64,000 nt of DNA, from NCBI GenBank assembly GCA_009691765.1, contig SIAO01000010.1, positions 31,504-95,503 on the forward strand. Reading direction: 5' to 3'. This document shows, in pieces, positions 10,655 to 19,876 of the stretch. This stretch comes from Planctomycetota bacterium (GTDB taxonomy: Bacteria; Planctomycetota; GCA-002687715). The number at the start of each line of letters is the position of its first letter. Position 1 is the first letter of the stretch. The notes under the pieces are model-generated. The model saw only the letters and a list, made by a program, of their open reading frames with translations. It searched no databases and was not told where the DNA came from. Both the position numbers and the translations under genes were made by a program.

Positions 10655-10713
10655 GAACCGACGGCGCGGCGATAACTCTGATTTCGCAATTTGCATAACA
10701 GCACTGCGAGCTT

Positions 10714-10851
10714 AGCCGTGAGCCGGGGCAAGAGTGAGCGAGGGCGGAGCACGGTCCAAAGTGGGCGGAGCAATCCGTTGGAGTGCCTCCGAGCCGAAAT
10801 GCGGAATCCCTTCAGGACATACGGAACCCGCGCTCACCACCACCCGCGCTT
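10714..10851 (-). repeat. Copy A of an imperfect ~130-bp intergenic repeat (inverted relative to copy B)
   Basis: Reverse complement of 10788-10833 (gcgcgggttccgTatgtcctgaagggattccgcatttcGgctcgga) matches 16938-16983 at 44/46 positions; weaker similarity extends through the tgctccgccc...gtgctccgccc...cgctcac part. Confidence 0.85.
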
Positions 10852-11473
10852 AGAAGCGCCAGCGGAGGCAGTAGCAGAGCGCCCAGCTTGGCGGTTGATT
10901 CCCGCTGAAGGTGTCGGCGTAACGCTGCACGCGCGCGGGTTGCGCGGCCATGGTTTGTTGCATCAAGTCAAAGCTGCGTTGGCGGCGCGTCTCGGCTGCA
11001 GTGATGTCTTCGCCCCGCGCGGCTTGCAACGCCACGAGTTGGGCGCGCACGGCCAGCGCTTGCGGCGTGTCTTCACCAGCCTCCGCCACGATCAAGGCTT
11101 CAGCACGACGGACGGCGCGCACGGCGCCACGTCCATCACCCCGGCGCGCCGCGGTGGCTGCTAACTGCGTAAGTACGAGGGCTTGGAGATGCCCGTTGCT
11201 GCGTCCGGCCACTGTCGTCCAAGCATCGTGCGCCGCGGTAAACGCCTTTTCATGACAGTCGAGCAGCAAGTGTGCGACGGATTCCATCAACTTCAGTGCC
11301 GCCAAATCGTCGATGGCACGAGTGAGGAAGAAAGCGCGTGCGGCTAGGGCTCGTTCGCCACCGCTGGATTCCATGAACACTTGGAGTTCCGGCAGCCGAC
11401 CCTGCAAAAGACCCGCCAGATGCTCGAGCACAGGCTGTGGTTTGAAGGTGCGTGGCGTGGCGGTCAGAACCAT
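10850..11473 (-). CDS. Hypothetical protein (alpha-helical, TPR-like character)
   Basis: 207-aa ORF, helix-rich and Ala/Leu rich; no family recognised. Confidence 0.45.
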   Translation of the reverse strand: MVLTATPRTFKPQPVLEHLAGLLQGRLPELQVFMESSGGERALAARAFFLTRAIDDLAALKLMESVAHLLLDCHEKAFTAAHDAWTTVAGRSNGHLQALVLTQLAATAARRGDGRGAVRAVRRAEALIVAEAGEDTPQALAVRAQLVALQAARGEDITAAETRRQRSFDLMQQTMAAQPARVQRYADTFSGNQPPSWALCYCLRWRF

Positions 11474-11634
11474 GGAGAGCCTCCGGAGGCCCTGTCACTC
11501 TCGGCCACCTCGGGTACTTTCGGCACGCCGAGGTACCTTTCCGAAGTCCATTTCCAGAAGAGCTCCGCACGGATGCACTGGTCTGGGAATCGAGTGAACG
11601 AAACCGGTGTTGTTGCTCCTTGGAGGTTCTCACC

Positions 11635-13260
11635 ATGCGTTATGTCGCCGTCCTGCTGTTCCTGCTGCTCCCACTCGTGGCCCAAGCCCCTGCCGATGTC
11701 ATTGAGGCCATTCGCAAGGAAGAGGTCCAAAACCCGCAGGTTCAGGTCATTCTCAAGGACCTCGTCGATGGCATTGGGCCGCGGCTCACCTCCTCGACGC
11801 AGCTCACCCAAGCGTGTGAATGGGCGCGCGATAAGTTCAGGAGCTTCGGAATTGCCTCAGCGCGCACCGAGGAATGGGGCACGTTTCCGGTCGGCTTCGA
11901 CCGCACGAGCATGTCCGGCCGCATCGTCTCGCCCGAAGAAATGGTTTTGCAATTCACCACGCCCTGCTGGACCCCCGGCACCAACGGAGCCGCGCGTGGG
12001 CGCGTTGTGGCCGCTCCTAGCAGCCTCGCCGATCTGGATGCCATGGGCGCCAAGCTCAAGGGCACCTGGCTGCTCGGCAGCGTGAAAGGCTTGCGCGGCA
12101 AGGAGCGCAGCGAAGCCTATACCCGCCTCGGCTTGCTGGGCAGCATCACTAGTGCCCCCGGAGATTTGGTCATCACCGATGGCAACCACAACATCACTTG
12201 GGAAACACGACCCACAGACACGCGCGTCATCCTCATCGCTTCGCAATACAAAACCATCGCCAAGATGCTCGAAGAAGGCAAGGAAGTCGAAGCGGAGTTC
12301 AATCTCGATCAAAAGTTCGTCCAAGGGCCAATCAAGCTCTACAACGTGCTGGCGGAAATCCCGGGCACGGAAAAGCCGAATGAGCTGGTCATCGTCGGCG
12401 GCCACATCGACTCTTGGGACGGCGCGCGCGGCACCACTGACAACGGCACGGGCACCGCAACCACCATCGAAGCAGCACGCTTGCTGATGGCTGCGGGGGC
12501 AAAACCGCGCCGCACGATTCGTTTCATGTTGTGGAGTGGCGAAGAACAAGGCTTGCTCGGTTCGCGCGCCTACGCCCAAGCGCATCCTGAAGAGAACGCG
12601 CGCATCTCGGCCGTGCTCGTACACGACGGCGGCACCAATTATGTCAGCGGCATCAGCGCCACCGCCGCCATGGAACCCATCTTCGCGAAGATCTTCGAAC
12701 CCTTAAGTTCGATGCAAGGCGAGCTGAAGTTCAACGTGCGCCCCGTGAAGAGCTTGCCCATGGGCATTGGTTCCGATCACGACACCTATGTGCAAGCGGG
12801 CGTGCCCGGTTTCTTCTGGTCGCAGGCCGGGAAAGCCAACTACACGCGCACGCATCACACGCAACACGACACCTTCGACGCTGCGATTGCCGAGTACCAG
12901 AGCCACACTTCAACGGTGGTGGCTATCGGCGCCTTGGCGGTCGCAAACTTGCCGGACATGCTGCCCCGCGACGGGCTGCGCTCTGCGACAGAAGTCACGC
13001 GCGGTCCACGGCGCACGCTGGGCATTCAACTCGCCGAAGAAGGTGACAGCTTGGATGTGGCCGGAGTTGAAGCGGATGGCCCCGGCGCCAAGGCCGGACT
13101 GAAAACCGGCGATGTCATCTTGAAGATCGGCGGCAAGGAAGTGAAGAACCGCTTCGATATGCGCCAAGCGCTGCGCGACGGCGGCACCACGCAAGCGGTT
13201 TCAGTGAAACGCGGCACACAGACATTGGAACTGAAGGTGTCGTTCGAAGTGGCGAAGTGA
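11635..13260 (+). CDS. Secreted M28-family aminopeptidase with C-terminal PDZ domain
   Basis: Signal peptide MRYVAVLLFLLLPLVAQ; GGHIDSWDGARGTTDNGTGTA and RFMLWSGEEQGLLGS zinc-peptidase motifs; PDZ region VAGVEADGPGAKAGLKTGDVILKIGGKEV. Confidence 0.92.
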   Translation: MRYVAVLLFLLLPLVAQAPADVIEAIRKEEVQNPQVQVILKDLVDGIGPRLTSSTQLTQACEWARDKFRSFGIASARTEEWGTFPVGFDRTSMSGRIVSPEEMVLQFTTPCWTPGTNGAARGRVVAAPSSLADLDAMGAKLKGTWLLGSVKGLRGKERSEAYTRLGLLGSITSAPGDLVITDGNHNITWETRPTDTRVILIASQYKTIAKMLEEGKEVEAEFNLDQKFVQGPIKLYNVLAEIPGTEKPNELVIVGGHIDSWDGARGTTDNGTGTATTIEAARLLMAAGAKPRRTIRFMLWSGEEQGLLGSRAYAQAHPEENARISAVLVHDGGTNYVSGISATAAMEPIFAKIFEPLSSMQGELKFNVRPVKSLPMGIGSDHDTYVQAGVPGFFWSQAGKANYTRTHHTQHDTFDAAIAEYQSHTSTVVAIGALAVANLPDMLPRDGLRSATEVTRGPRRTLGIQLAEEGDSLDVAGVEADGPGAKAGLKTGDVILKIGGKEVKNRFDMRQALRDGGTTQAVSVKRGTQTLELKVSFEVAK

Positions 13261-13270
13261 CCCGCTGCCC

Positions 13271-14143
13271 TTAGGGCGCCGCTACCACGTAGGCAATCCA
13301 CGAAGGATCGTTGCTGCAACTGTCCTTCAAGGAGAACACACCATTGCCACGCGTGGTGCCGCGCTCGGTGCCTTCGAAGTAGCACTTCACTTCTTTGAAG
13401 CCGGCAGCGCGCAAGAGCTCAATGACTTCTGGCAATGTCCAGAAACGCCAACTGTATGTGAAGGCGTTGGTCATGTGCGTGCCGTCCGGAAACTCGAAGT
13501 GGATAGCGCACTCCACGTCGTGGTTCACAATGTCGAAGCTCTTGTGCTCCCACACATAGCGGTAGCCCGGCAACGATTTGCGCTCTACCAGCGGGTCCAT
13601 GGACTCGGAGCCACCGTGCATGTCGATGTAGAAGAGCCCGTCTTTTTTCAGATTGCGTCGCGCTGCGCGGAAATAGGCCAGCAACGCTTCGCGGGTCTTG
13701 AACACCCAGAATGAGAAGTTGAAGGCTGCGTTCACATCCACGCGGGATGTCTTTGTGTGCAACACATCGCCGGGGATGAGTTTCACGCGCGCGGAATCGT
13801 CGCCGAGCGGCGCGACGTTGTACTGCATCCCCCACGCCTGGACCTTTTCGTCTAAGTCCACGCCGATGGCGTTACGGTCGCGGTGGCTGGCCACCCACGT
13901 GGCGCAGAAATGCGCAGTGCCGCAAAAATCCTCGCGCAGGCTCAAAGGCTTGCGCCCACGCAGTGAAGTGAAAGTGCGCGTGATGAAGTTCACATCCGCG
14001 TCCGGAGTCTGCACCGCACGTTGATAGAGCTTGTGGCGATCGGCGCTACGAGCACTGAGAGCAGGGCGGGCAATTTTCTTTTTCTTGGGCACGTTGAAAG
14101 ACTCCGGTTGGCGCTCCAAATAGCGAGGCTTCAGTGTGCTCAC
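13271..14143 (-). CDS. Class I SAM-dependent methyltransferase (start may be GTG 14092)
   Basis: LREDFCGTAHFCATWV...AIGVDLDEKVQAWG SAM motifs; GLFYIDMHGGSES. GTG at 14092 has a GGAG site just upstream. Confidence 0.75.
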   Translation of the reverse strand: MSTLKPRYLERQPESFNVPKKKKIARPALSARSADRHKLYQRAVQTPDADVNFITRTFTSLRGRKPLSLREDFCGTAHFCATWVASHRDRNAIGVDLDEKVQAWGMQYNVAPLGDDSARVKLIPGDVLHTKTSRVDVNAAFNFSFWVFKTREALLAYFRAARRNLKKDGLFYIDMHGGSESMDPLVERKSLPGYRYVWEHKSFDIVNHDVECAIHFEFPDGTHMTNAFTYSWRFWTLPEVIELLRAAGFKEVKCYFEGTERGTTRGNGVFSLKDSCSNDPSWIAYVVAAP

Positions 14144-14165
14144 AAGCTGTGCCTATACTGCTGCC

Positions 14166-15086
14166 ATGCGCACACGCAGGATTGGATCTGTGGAATTGGT
14201 GTTGGCCGAGCCCGTGCCGTCGAAGACCGCATGGGTGGGCCGCGAAGACTTGATCGAGCAGGTGCTGGCCTGCTGGACGCTCGTGAATGATGCGGATCGC
14301 GCGCTCTGCCCGCGCATCGTCGGGCGACCTGGCATGGGCAAGACCACGCTCGCTCAAGCAGCCGGGGCAGCCTTGGGCACGCCTGTGCACATTTTCCAAT
14401 GCACCATGGACACACGCCCTGAGGATCTTTTGATCCTGCCCGTCATCGCAGACTCTGGGCGCATCACCTATCACGCCTCCGCACTGGTCACGGCGCTGCT
14501 CGACGGCGGCACCGTGATCTTGGATGAAGCCAACCGCATGAGTGAGAAGTCGTGGGCCAGTCTCGCGCCACTCTTGGACGCGCGGCGCTATGTGGAAAGC
14601 AGCATCGCTGGTGTGCGCATTGACGCGCATCCAGATTTCCGCGCTTGCGTCACCATGAACGAAGACAGCTCCACCTATGAAGTGCCCGAGTACATCCTCT
14701 CGCGCTTGCAGCCCATGATCGAAGTGGATTTCCCCACGCGTGATGAAGAACTGGCCATCTTGCGTTGGAATGTTGACTTCGCGCCCGATGCCTTGCTCAC
14801 CATGACCGCAGACTTTTTGAGCGGCGCACACAAACATCACTTGGGCTACACCACGCGCGACGGCATCAACATCATGCGCTACGCCTTGAAGCTGCAACAC
14901 CGCGGCGTGATGGCCGACACTACACAAGTGTTCGTCTTCGCCATGGAAGCGGTGCTCGGCACCGGAGCCGGCGATTTCGCAGCGCGCGCGCCTGTTGCGG
15001 GCAGCGACGATCCTGACGCGGACGACGATGAAGCCGATGATCTGTTCGACTCGGAGGCTGACGACACCTCCGACGACAAGGGCTGA
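14166..15086 (+). CDS. MoxR/CbbQ-type AAA+ ATPase
   Basis: Walker A GRPGMGKTTL, Walker B GGTVILDEANRM, ACVTMNEDSSTYEVPEYILSRLQPMIEVDFP. Confidence 0.9.
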   Translation: MRTRRIGSVELVLAEPVPSKTAWVGREDLIEQVLACWTLVNDADRALCPRIVGRPGMGKTTLAQAAGAALGTPVHIFQCTMDTRPEDLLILPVIADSGRITYHASALVTALLDGGTVILDEANRMSEKSWASLAPLLDARRYVESSIAGVRIDAHPDFRACVTMNEDSSTYEVPEYILSRLQPMIEVDFPTRDEELAILRWNVDFAPDALLTMTADFLSGAHKHHLGYTTRDGINIMRYALKLQHRGVMADTTQVFVFAMEAVLGTGAGDFAARAPVAGSDDPDADDDEADDLFDSEADDTSDDKG

Positions 15087-15087
15087 C

Positions 15088-16914
15088 GTGGCGCAGTTGC
15101 GGCATGGCGATATCACAGCGCTCCCCGTGGTTCACGGGCGGCTCGCTTGCGCCTTGGAAGCCCGCCGCCTTCTGCAAAGCGCTTCTTGGACCGACTTGGT
15201 GGTGGAGCTTCCACCATCACTCCAAAGCACTATGGAGAGCGGACTTGAATTGCTGCCGCGCATCTCCGCGTTGGTCTATCGCCACGACGCCGATTTCGAT
15301 GGACACAACGCCGCGCGCTGGTATGTGCCCGTGGATCCGTGCGATGCCATGGTCGAAGCATTGCGTTTAGCCACCAATATGAACTTGAGCGTGCACTACG
15401 CCGATCGCGAAGTGCGCGACTTCGTGCCCAAGCCCACAATTCTCCCGGATGCTGCGGCGTTGCAGACCCTCGGTGCTGAGGCGTGGTGGCATTCACTGCA
15501 ACCCTTGCTCGCCAAGCACCCGCGCGACGAACAAGATGCGCAGCGCGAGCAGCACATGGCCGCCGTGTTGCAACGCGTTCAACGCGAGCGCGGCGCGTCG
15601 GCGCGAATCTTGTTCCTCTGCGGCCTCGCCCACTGGGGCCCCATTCGTACGCTCTTGCAATCCGCCAATGTGCTGTGCGAAGACCCAGGCGAAGTGCCCG
15701 AACGCGTCGAGCTGCACACTCTCGCGCGTTTCTCGCTGCCTCAAGCCATGGCCGAACTGCCTTGGATGGCCGCGCGCTGGGAGCGCCACCGCCGCCGCAC
15801 CCCAACAGCGAACTTCGAACTCGCAGCGCAGATCCCACACTTGTTGCTTGCGGCTCGCGACGCCTTTGAACGCAAACACGGCGACACTTTGGAACGCCCA
15901 ACACCCGCGCGCTTGGCGACGCTCGTTGATTTCGCACGCAAATTGACAGTGCGTTCTGGACGCTTGTTGCCGGATGCGTGGACGTTGGGTGTGGCCGCTC
16001 GCGGTTGCGTGGGGAACGACTATGCGTTGGCGTTGTTAGAGACCGCGGAGCAGTACACCGCGAACCCCGCTGATGGGTTGCGACTCCACAAAGATCACGC
16101 GGTCGTTGAAGGCACCAGTGTGCGCATGTGGCCGCGCACTCCCGGTGAAGCGCGGGAAATGAAACCTCTGCGACTCCGCCGAGAACCACCACCAGAGTTG
16201 CGCCAACGTTGGCGCCGCGCATGGGACCCAACGCGCGCGTGCTCGTGGCTGCCTGAAGACGCAACCATCGAAGCGTTCCGTCGACACGTGTGCGGCAATG
16301 CCCTCGCACTCGCCGGTCTCGATCGCCGCCGCACCGAACCCTTCAGCGCGTCGCTCCTCGATGGCTTGGATCTGCGCGCCACACTGCGCGACCCGCTCTT
16401 GCGCCTGCATGTGCGTGAAGACCCGCGCGTGCCCGGTGGCGTCGGCGCCTTTGTGCTCATCTTTGAAGATGACCCGCAAGGCGACCGCTTCCCTTACCGC
16501 AGCACTTGGTACGCCGAAAAGCCCTGGGAATCCACGCTCGCGTTCTACGCCACGAACCCGCTCGCGACGCCCGTGGGCCCGGGCGTTGCGCTATCTCATT
16601 ACGGCGGCGCAATGTTCCTCTATCCGCCTCTACCCATTCCCGACATCTGGGACGACTTGCGCTTCGAGCAATCACGCACCAGTGCCGAGCGCCTGTTGCG
16701 CGCCGCGGTCTATTGGTCCCAAGACAAGTTCGTGGTGCATGTGAGCGAACAACCCCCATCACGCCGCATCGAAGCCGAAGCCGCGCGCCTCGGCAAACAC
16801 ATTGTGCACTTGCCACTCACGGCATTCCCCACAACTCAACTACAGCGCCTGCGCCGCATGCACATTCTCAACGGCAACACGGTGCGTTCGTGGGCCGGCC
16901 GCTGGATCCGTTGA
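15088..16914 (+). CDS. Large protein with N-terminal TIKI/TraB/EreA/ChaN-like domain, partner of the AAA+ ATPase
   Basis: GTG start 2 nt after the AAA stop; DITALPVVHGRLACALEARRLLQ...DLVVELPP, then HMAAVLQRVQRERGASARILFLCGLAHWGPIRTLL (conserved His, E-x-P and GxxH pattern). The C-terminal ~350 aa are unassigned. Confidence 0.65.
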   Translation: MAQLRHGDITALPVVHGRLACALEARRLLQSASWTDLVVELPPSLQSTMESGLELLPRISALVYRHDADFDGHNAARWYVPVDPCDAMVEALRLATNMNLSVHYADREVRDFVPKPTILPDAAALQTLGAEAWWHSLQPLLAKHPRDEQDAQREQHMAAVLQRVQRERGASARILFLCGLAHWGPIRTLLQSANVLCEDPGEVPERVELHTLARFSLPQAMAELPWMAARWERHRRRTPTANFELAAQIPHLLLAARDAFERKHGDTLERPTPARLATLVDFARKLTVRSGRLLPDAWTLGVAARGCVGNDYALALLETAEQYTANPADGLRLHKDHAVVEGTSVRMWPRTPGEAREMKPLRLRREPPPELRQRWRRAWDPTRACSWLPEDATIEAFRRHVCGNALALAGLDRRRTEPFSASLLDGLDLRATLRDPLLRLHVREDPRVPGGVGAFVLIFEDDPQGDRFPYRSTWYAEKPWESTLAFYATNPLATPVGPGVALSHYGGAMFLYPPLPIPDIWDDLRFEQSRTSAERLLRAAVYWSQDKFVVHVSEQPPSRRIEAEAARLGKHIVHLPLTAFPTTQLQRLRRMHILNGNTVRSWAGRWIR

Positions 16915-16916
16915 GC

Positions 16917-17055
16917 CTTTCGCATGCACGGTGGTTCGCGCGGGTTCCGCATGTCCTGAAGGGATTCCGCATTTCAGCTCGGATGCCTCGAACGAAATGC
17001 TCCACCCCCACAGGACCATGCTCCACCTGCGCTCACTTTTGCCTTGGCGAACCAA
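16917..17055 (+). repeat. Copy B of the ~130-bp intergenic repeat
   Basis: 16938-16983 matches the reverse complement of 10788-10833 at 44/46 positions. Confidence 0.85.
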
Positions 17056-17062
17056 GCGCCAA

Positions 17063-19792
17063 TCACCACACGCGAAACAACGCGCCGTTCGAGTTGGGGA
17101 ACTCAATCTCGCTGAAGCCGGAAGGGACGCCAGCCACAGCCAACTGGAAGGGCGCCAGCAATGGCGAGGTCGTGGTTTGCAAACCGAGTCCAGCGAAGTT
17201 GGACCACAACAATGGGAAACCGATGCCTGCGCCGCCACCGGGAGAAATGCCCACGAGGGAATGGTTGGAAGTGCTGCGCCACACGCGCGGCGGTGTGTAC
17301 TCGCCAATGCTCAGGCTGCCCCCGGGCTGGAAAGCCACATGCACCGTGGCTGGTGAGAACAGTGGCGGCATACCACCACTGGCCGTGCCGGGCACTTCAT
17401 CCCAGCGCACGATGACGGCTCCCCCAACCGTCGTGATGGTCACTTGCCCGCTCACTTGCGGGCCCATGTTTGACCAGAGTGCTGCAATGCGCGGGGCACC
17501 GCTCATCAACTCCGTGGCCGTGGGCGTGAAGTCGGTATCGCCCGCACTGAAAGTGATATTGCCGTTGGCGTTCACCCAGAACTGCGTGTAGCTCGTGCCG
17601 TAGAACGGCACCGTTTGCGGGCCACAGTGCAACGCGCCGCCCGGCTGCACCACCACAAAGGAATCGTCCGCGACTGGGCCTTGCTGCACCGCGCCGCTGC
17701 CGGTGTTGACGACATGTATGCCGATGGGTTGCGAGGCCTCGAAACCGCCCGGCGCCGTGGGAACCACAAGCAAGGCTTGCAGACTCAAGTTGGTGACATT
17801 GCTCAACACGAGACCTGTTCCCGAAGGAATGTTCGGCAGTGGTGTGTTGAAGCCGAGACCAAAGAAGCTGGCAAACGTCGGTGCGGTGATGTCCAAGTTC
17901 AGCACCAGCGTGCTGAGCGGCGAAGCGAATTGCAGCGCTTCCTGTGGACGCATGGTGTCGTTGTTGGCTGTCAGAAGCACGTCGCCGACGGCACCTGTGA
18001 TTTGTGAAAACAGCGCAAGCGCCACGGTGGAACCAACTGGGCGATAAATGTCCACGGGCTGGAACCCGGTGCCGACGAGGTTGTCGATCCTGAAGAAGAT
18101 CGTGCTGCCTTGCGTTTGAAACTGCGCCTGCGACGTAGGCGATGCAAGGGCACTGGTGTAGGTCAAGCCCACTTCAACGGCGCTCAACGCGCGTGAGTAC
18201 AGCCTGAACTCATCCATCACCACATTGCTCGCTGCTGGGATCCCCGTGCTGCTGCCCACGTGCAACGGCGAGCTGGCGGTGAAGTTGTGAGACGCAGCAC
18301 TCACTTGCGCGTACAGCGTTCCGTTGCGATAACCGCGGATCACATTCAGTGCATCACGCGTGAAACTGAGCACGACGCCATCGTCGATGAACGGGCTTGG
18401 GACATCCACAATGCAGGTGCTTGCACCAACAGTCAGCACAACCTTTGGCGGCGCGCCAGCAATTGTTGCCGGAACCAACACAATGCTCACCGGCAATCCC
18501 GAAGCCCCCATGAGTCCGCCTGAGAGTTGCGTGAGCGACGCCGCGCCACTGCGCTTCAACCAGAAGCTGACGGAATAGCCACTCGCACCGAGATTGGGCG
18601 CCCAGCCTGTATTCACGAACGCGCTTGTGCCATTGCACTTCAGACCCTTGTGGAACTGTCCGGCGCTTGTGCCGAGCGAATGCCCATTCACCGGAGCAGT
18701 CACACTGCCCGCCGGTGTTGAAGCCGCATTGAAGGTGACGGTTCCAGCAAGTTCGTTGAACTCGTAGTAGATGCGTTCGGGTATGGCGCCGCCAGCGGGG
18801 CGATACCAGCGCTCCGTGAGGAACGTGATGTCGGTTGGCCCGGTGTCCAGCGAGCCGACCGTCACCCAACCGCGCTCAAGAGCCAGCGCACCTTCGGGCA
18901 CAGCGCCACCGCACAAATAAAGGTTCTTGGAGGTCACGCCCGTGAGTTGGCTCATCGTGCCCCGGCGCGGCCACACGCGGTCGATGTTTTGGTTAGCACT
19001 CAATCGCACGCCAAGAGCTGTATCCACGGGGTTGTCCTCGCCGCCGCTGTCGTTGTCGACAACACGCGATGCCGAAGAACCAACTTTGGTGCCTGAAGTG
19101 GCCCACCGCACGAGGATCTGCGACACGGCCCGCGCATCGCTGCATGTGAGCTGAATGGTGCCGATTTCGGATTCGTAACCGCCGATGTCGCAATTGAACC
19201 CAATCGTTGGGCTCGTCGAAGGCAACGCGCCGATCAGCGAGTAGCCGCAACCATAGGGCTGAAAACCCAGATCGTTAGAAATGAGAATGTCCGTGATCGA
19301 CAGCGGCGCACCGAACGCGTCCATGAGCGTAATGGTGATTTGGTTCGCAGGCACACCGAGTGTGTTGGTAGCGCGGAAGCGCACGACAGTGTGCGACGCC
19401 ACGGAGTTCTGCATCCACGCGGCCTGCACGACATCCAACACGCCGCTCGGTCCGGCCGTGCCCGTGAAACGCATGTACTGCGCGAGAGTGGCGGGCAAAC
19501 GCCCATCCTGCAACACATTGCCACCCGTGAGATACACCGTGTCAGTGGTCGGGAATGTCGTAGTAGCCAACGGAGCCGCTGTGCCGCCGACCACGGGCAA
19601 AGCGCCGGAATTGTAAATCACGGGCTGGGGCGCTGCGCTGGCGACGGGCAAGGCGAAACGCAAACTCAGCCCATTACGGCTGACTCCTGTGCGATTCACA
19701 AAAGACATGTCCTCGCTGGTTTGCGCGAGCGCAGGCACCGCTGCGAGAAGCAGCAGGGCGAGTGCAAGAGCTGTACAGACGCTGGGCCTCAT
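17063..19792 (-). CDS. Large secreted protein with LamG/ConA-like and nidogen-like regions
   Basis: Start MRPSVCTALALALLLLAAVPALAQ (SD GGAG upstream); LamG-like GYSVSFWLKRSG...GVVLSFTRDALNVIRGYRNGTLYAQV; C-terminal ADDSFVVVQPGG...TQFWVNANGNITFSAGDTDFTPT...IAALWSNM. Confidence 0.8.
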   Translation of the reverse strand: MRPSVCTALALALLLLAAVPALAQTSEDMSFVNRTGVSRNGLSLRFALPVASAAPQPVIYNSGALPVVGGTAAPLATTTFPTTDTVYLTGGNVLQDGRLPATLAQYMRFTGTAGPSGVLDVVQAAWMQNSVASHTVVRFRATNTLGVPANQITITLMDAFGAPLSITDILISNDLGFQPYGCGYSLIGALPSTSPTIGFNCDIGGYESEIGTIQLTCSDARAVSQILVRWATSGTKVGSSASRVVDNDSGGEDNPVDTALGVRLSANQNIDRVWPRRGTMSQLTGVTSKNLYLCGGAVPEGALALERGWVTVGSLDTGPTDITFLTERWYRPAGGAIPERIYYEFNELAGTVTFNAASTPAGSVTAPVNGHSLGTSAGQFHKGLKCNGTSAFVNTGWAPNLGASGYSVSFWLKRSGAASLTQLSGGLMGASGLPVSIVLVPATIAGAPPKVVLTVGASTCIVDVPSPFIDDGVVLSFTRDALNVIRGYRNGTLYAQVSAASHNFTASSPLHVGSSTGIPAASNVVMDEFRLYSRALSAVEVGLTYTSALASPTSQAQFQTQGSTIFFRIDNLVGTGFQPVDIYRPVGSTVALALFSQITGAVGDVLLTANNDTMRPQEALQFASPLSTLVLNLDITAPTFASFFGLGFNTPLPNIPSGTGLVLSNVTNLSLQALLVVPTAPGGFEASQPIGIHVVNTGSGAVQQGPVADDSFVVVQPGGALHCGPQTVPFYGTSYTQFWVNANGNITFSAGDTDFTPTATELMSGAPRIAALWSNMGPQVSGQVTITTVGGAVIVRWDEVPGTASGGMPPLFSPATVHVAFQPGGSLSIGEYTPPRVWRSTSNHSLVGISPGGGAGIGFPLLWSNFAGLGLQTTTSPLLAPFQLAVAGVPSGFSEIEFPNSNGALFRVW

Positions 19793-19876
19793 GACTTGCG
19801 GGACTCCGGTTTGGAAGAACGGGGACACATTGCGACGCGAGTGAGCGTATCGCCAACGGGCAGTGCATACCAAGAC

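Noticed and set aside
14092-14110. Recurring CCGGAGTC-type motif upstream of several minus-strand starts (also near 5095 and 19805)
   Set aside because: Explained by GGAG Shine-Dalgarno cores at normal spacing; not a novel regulatory motif.
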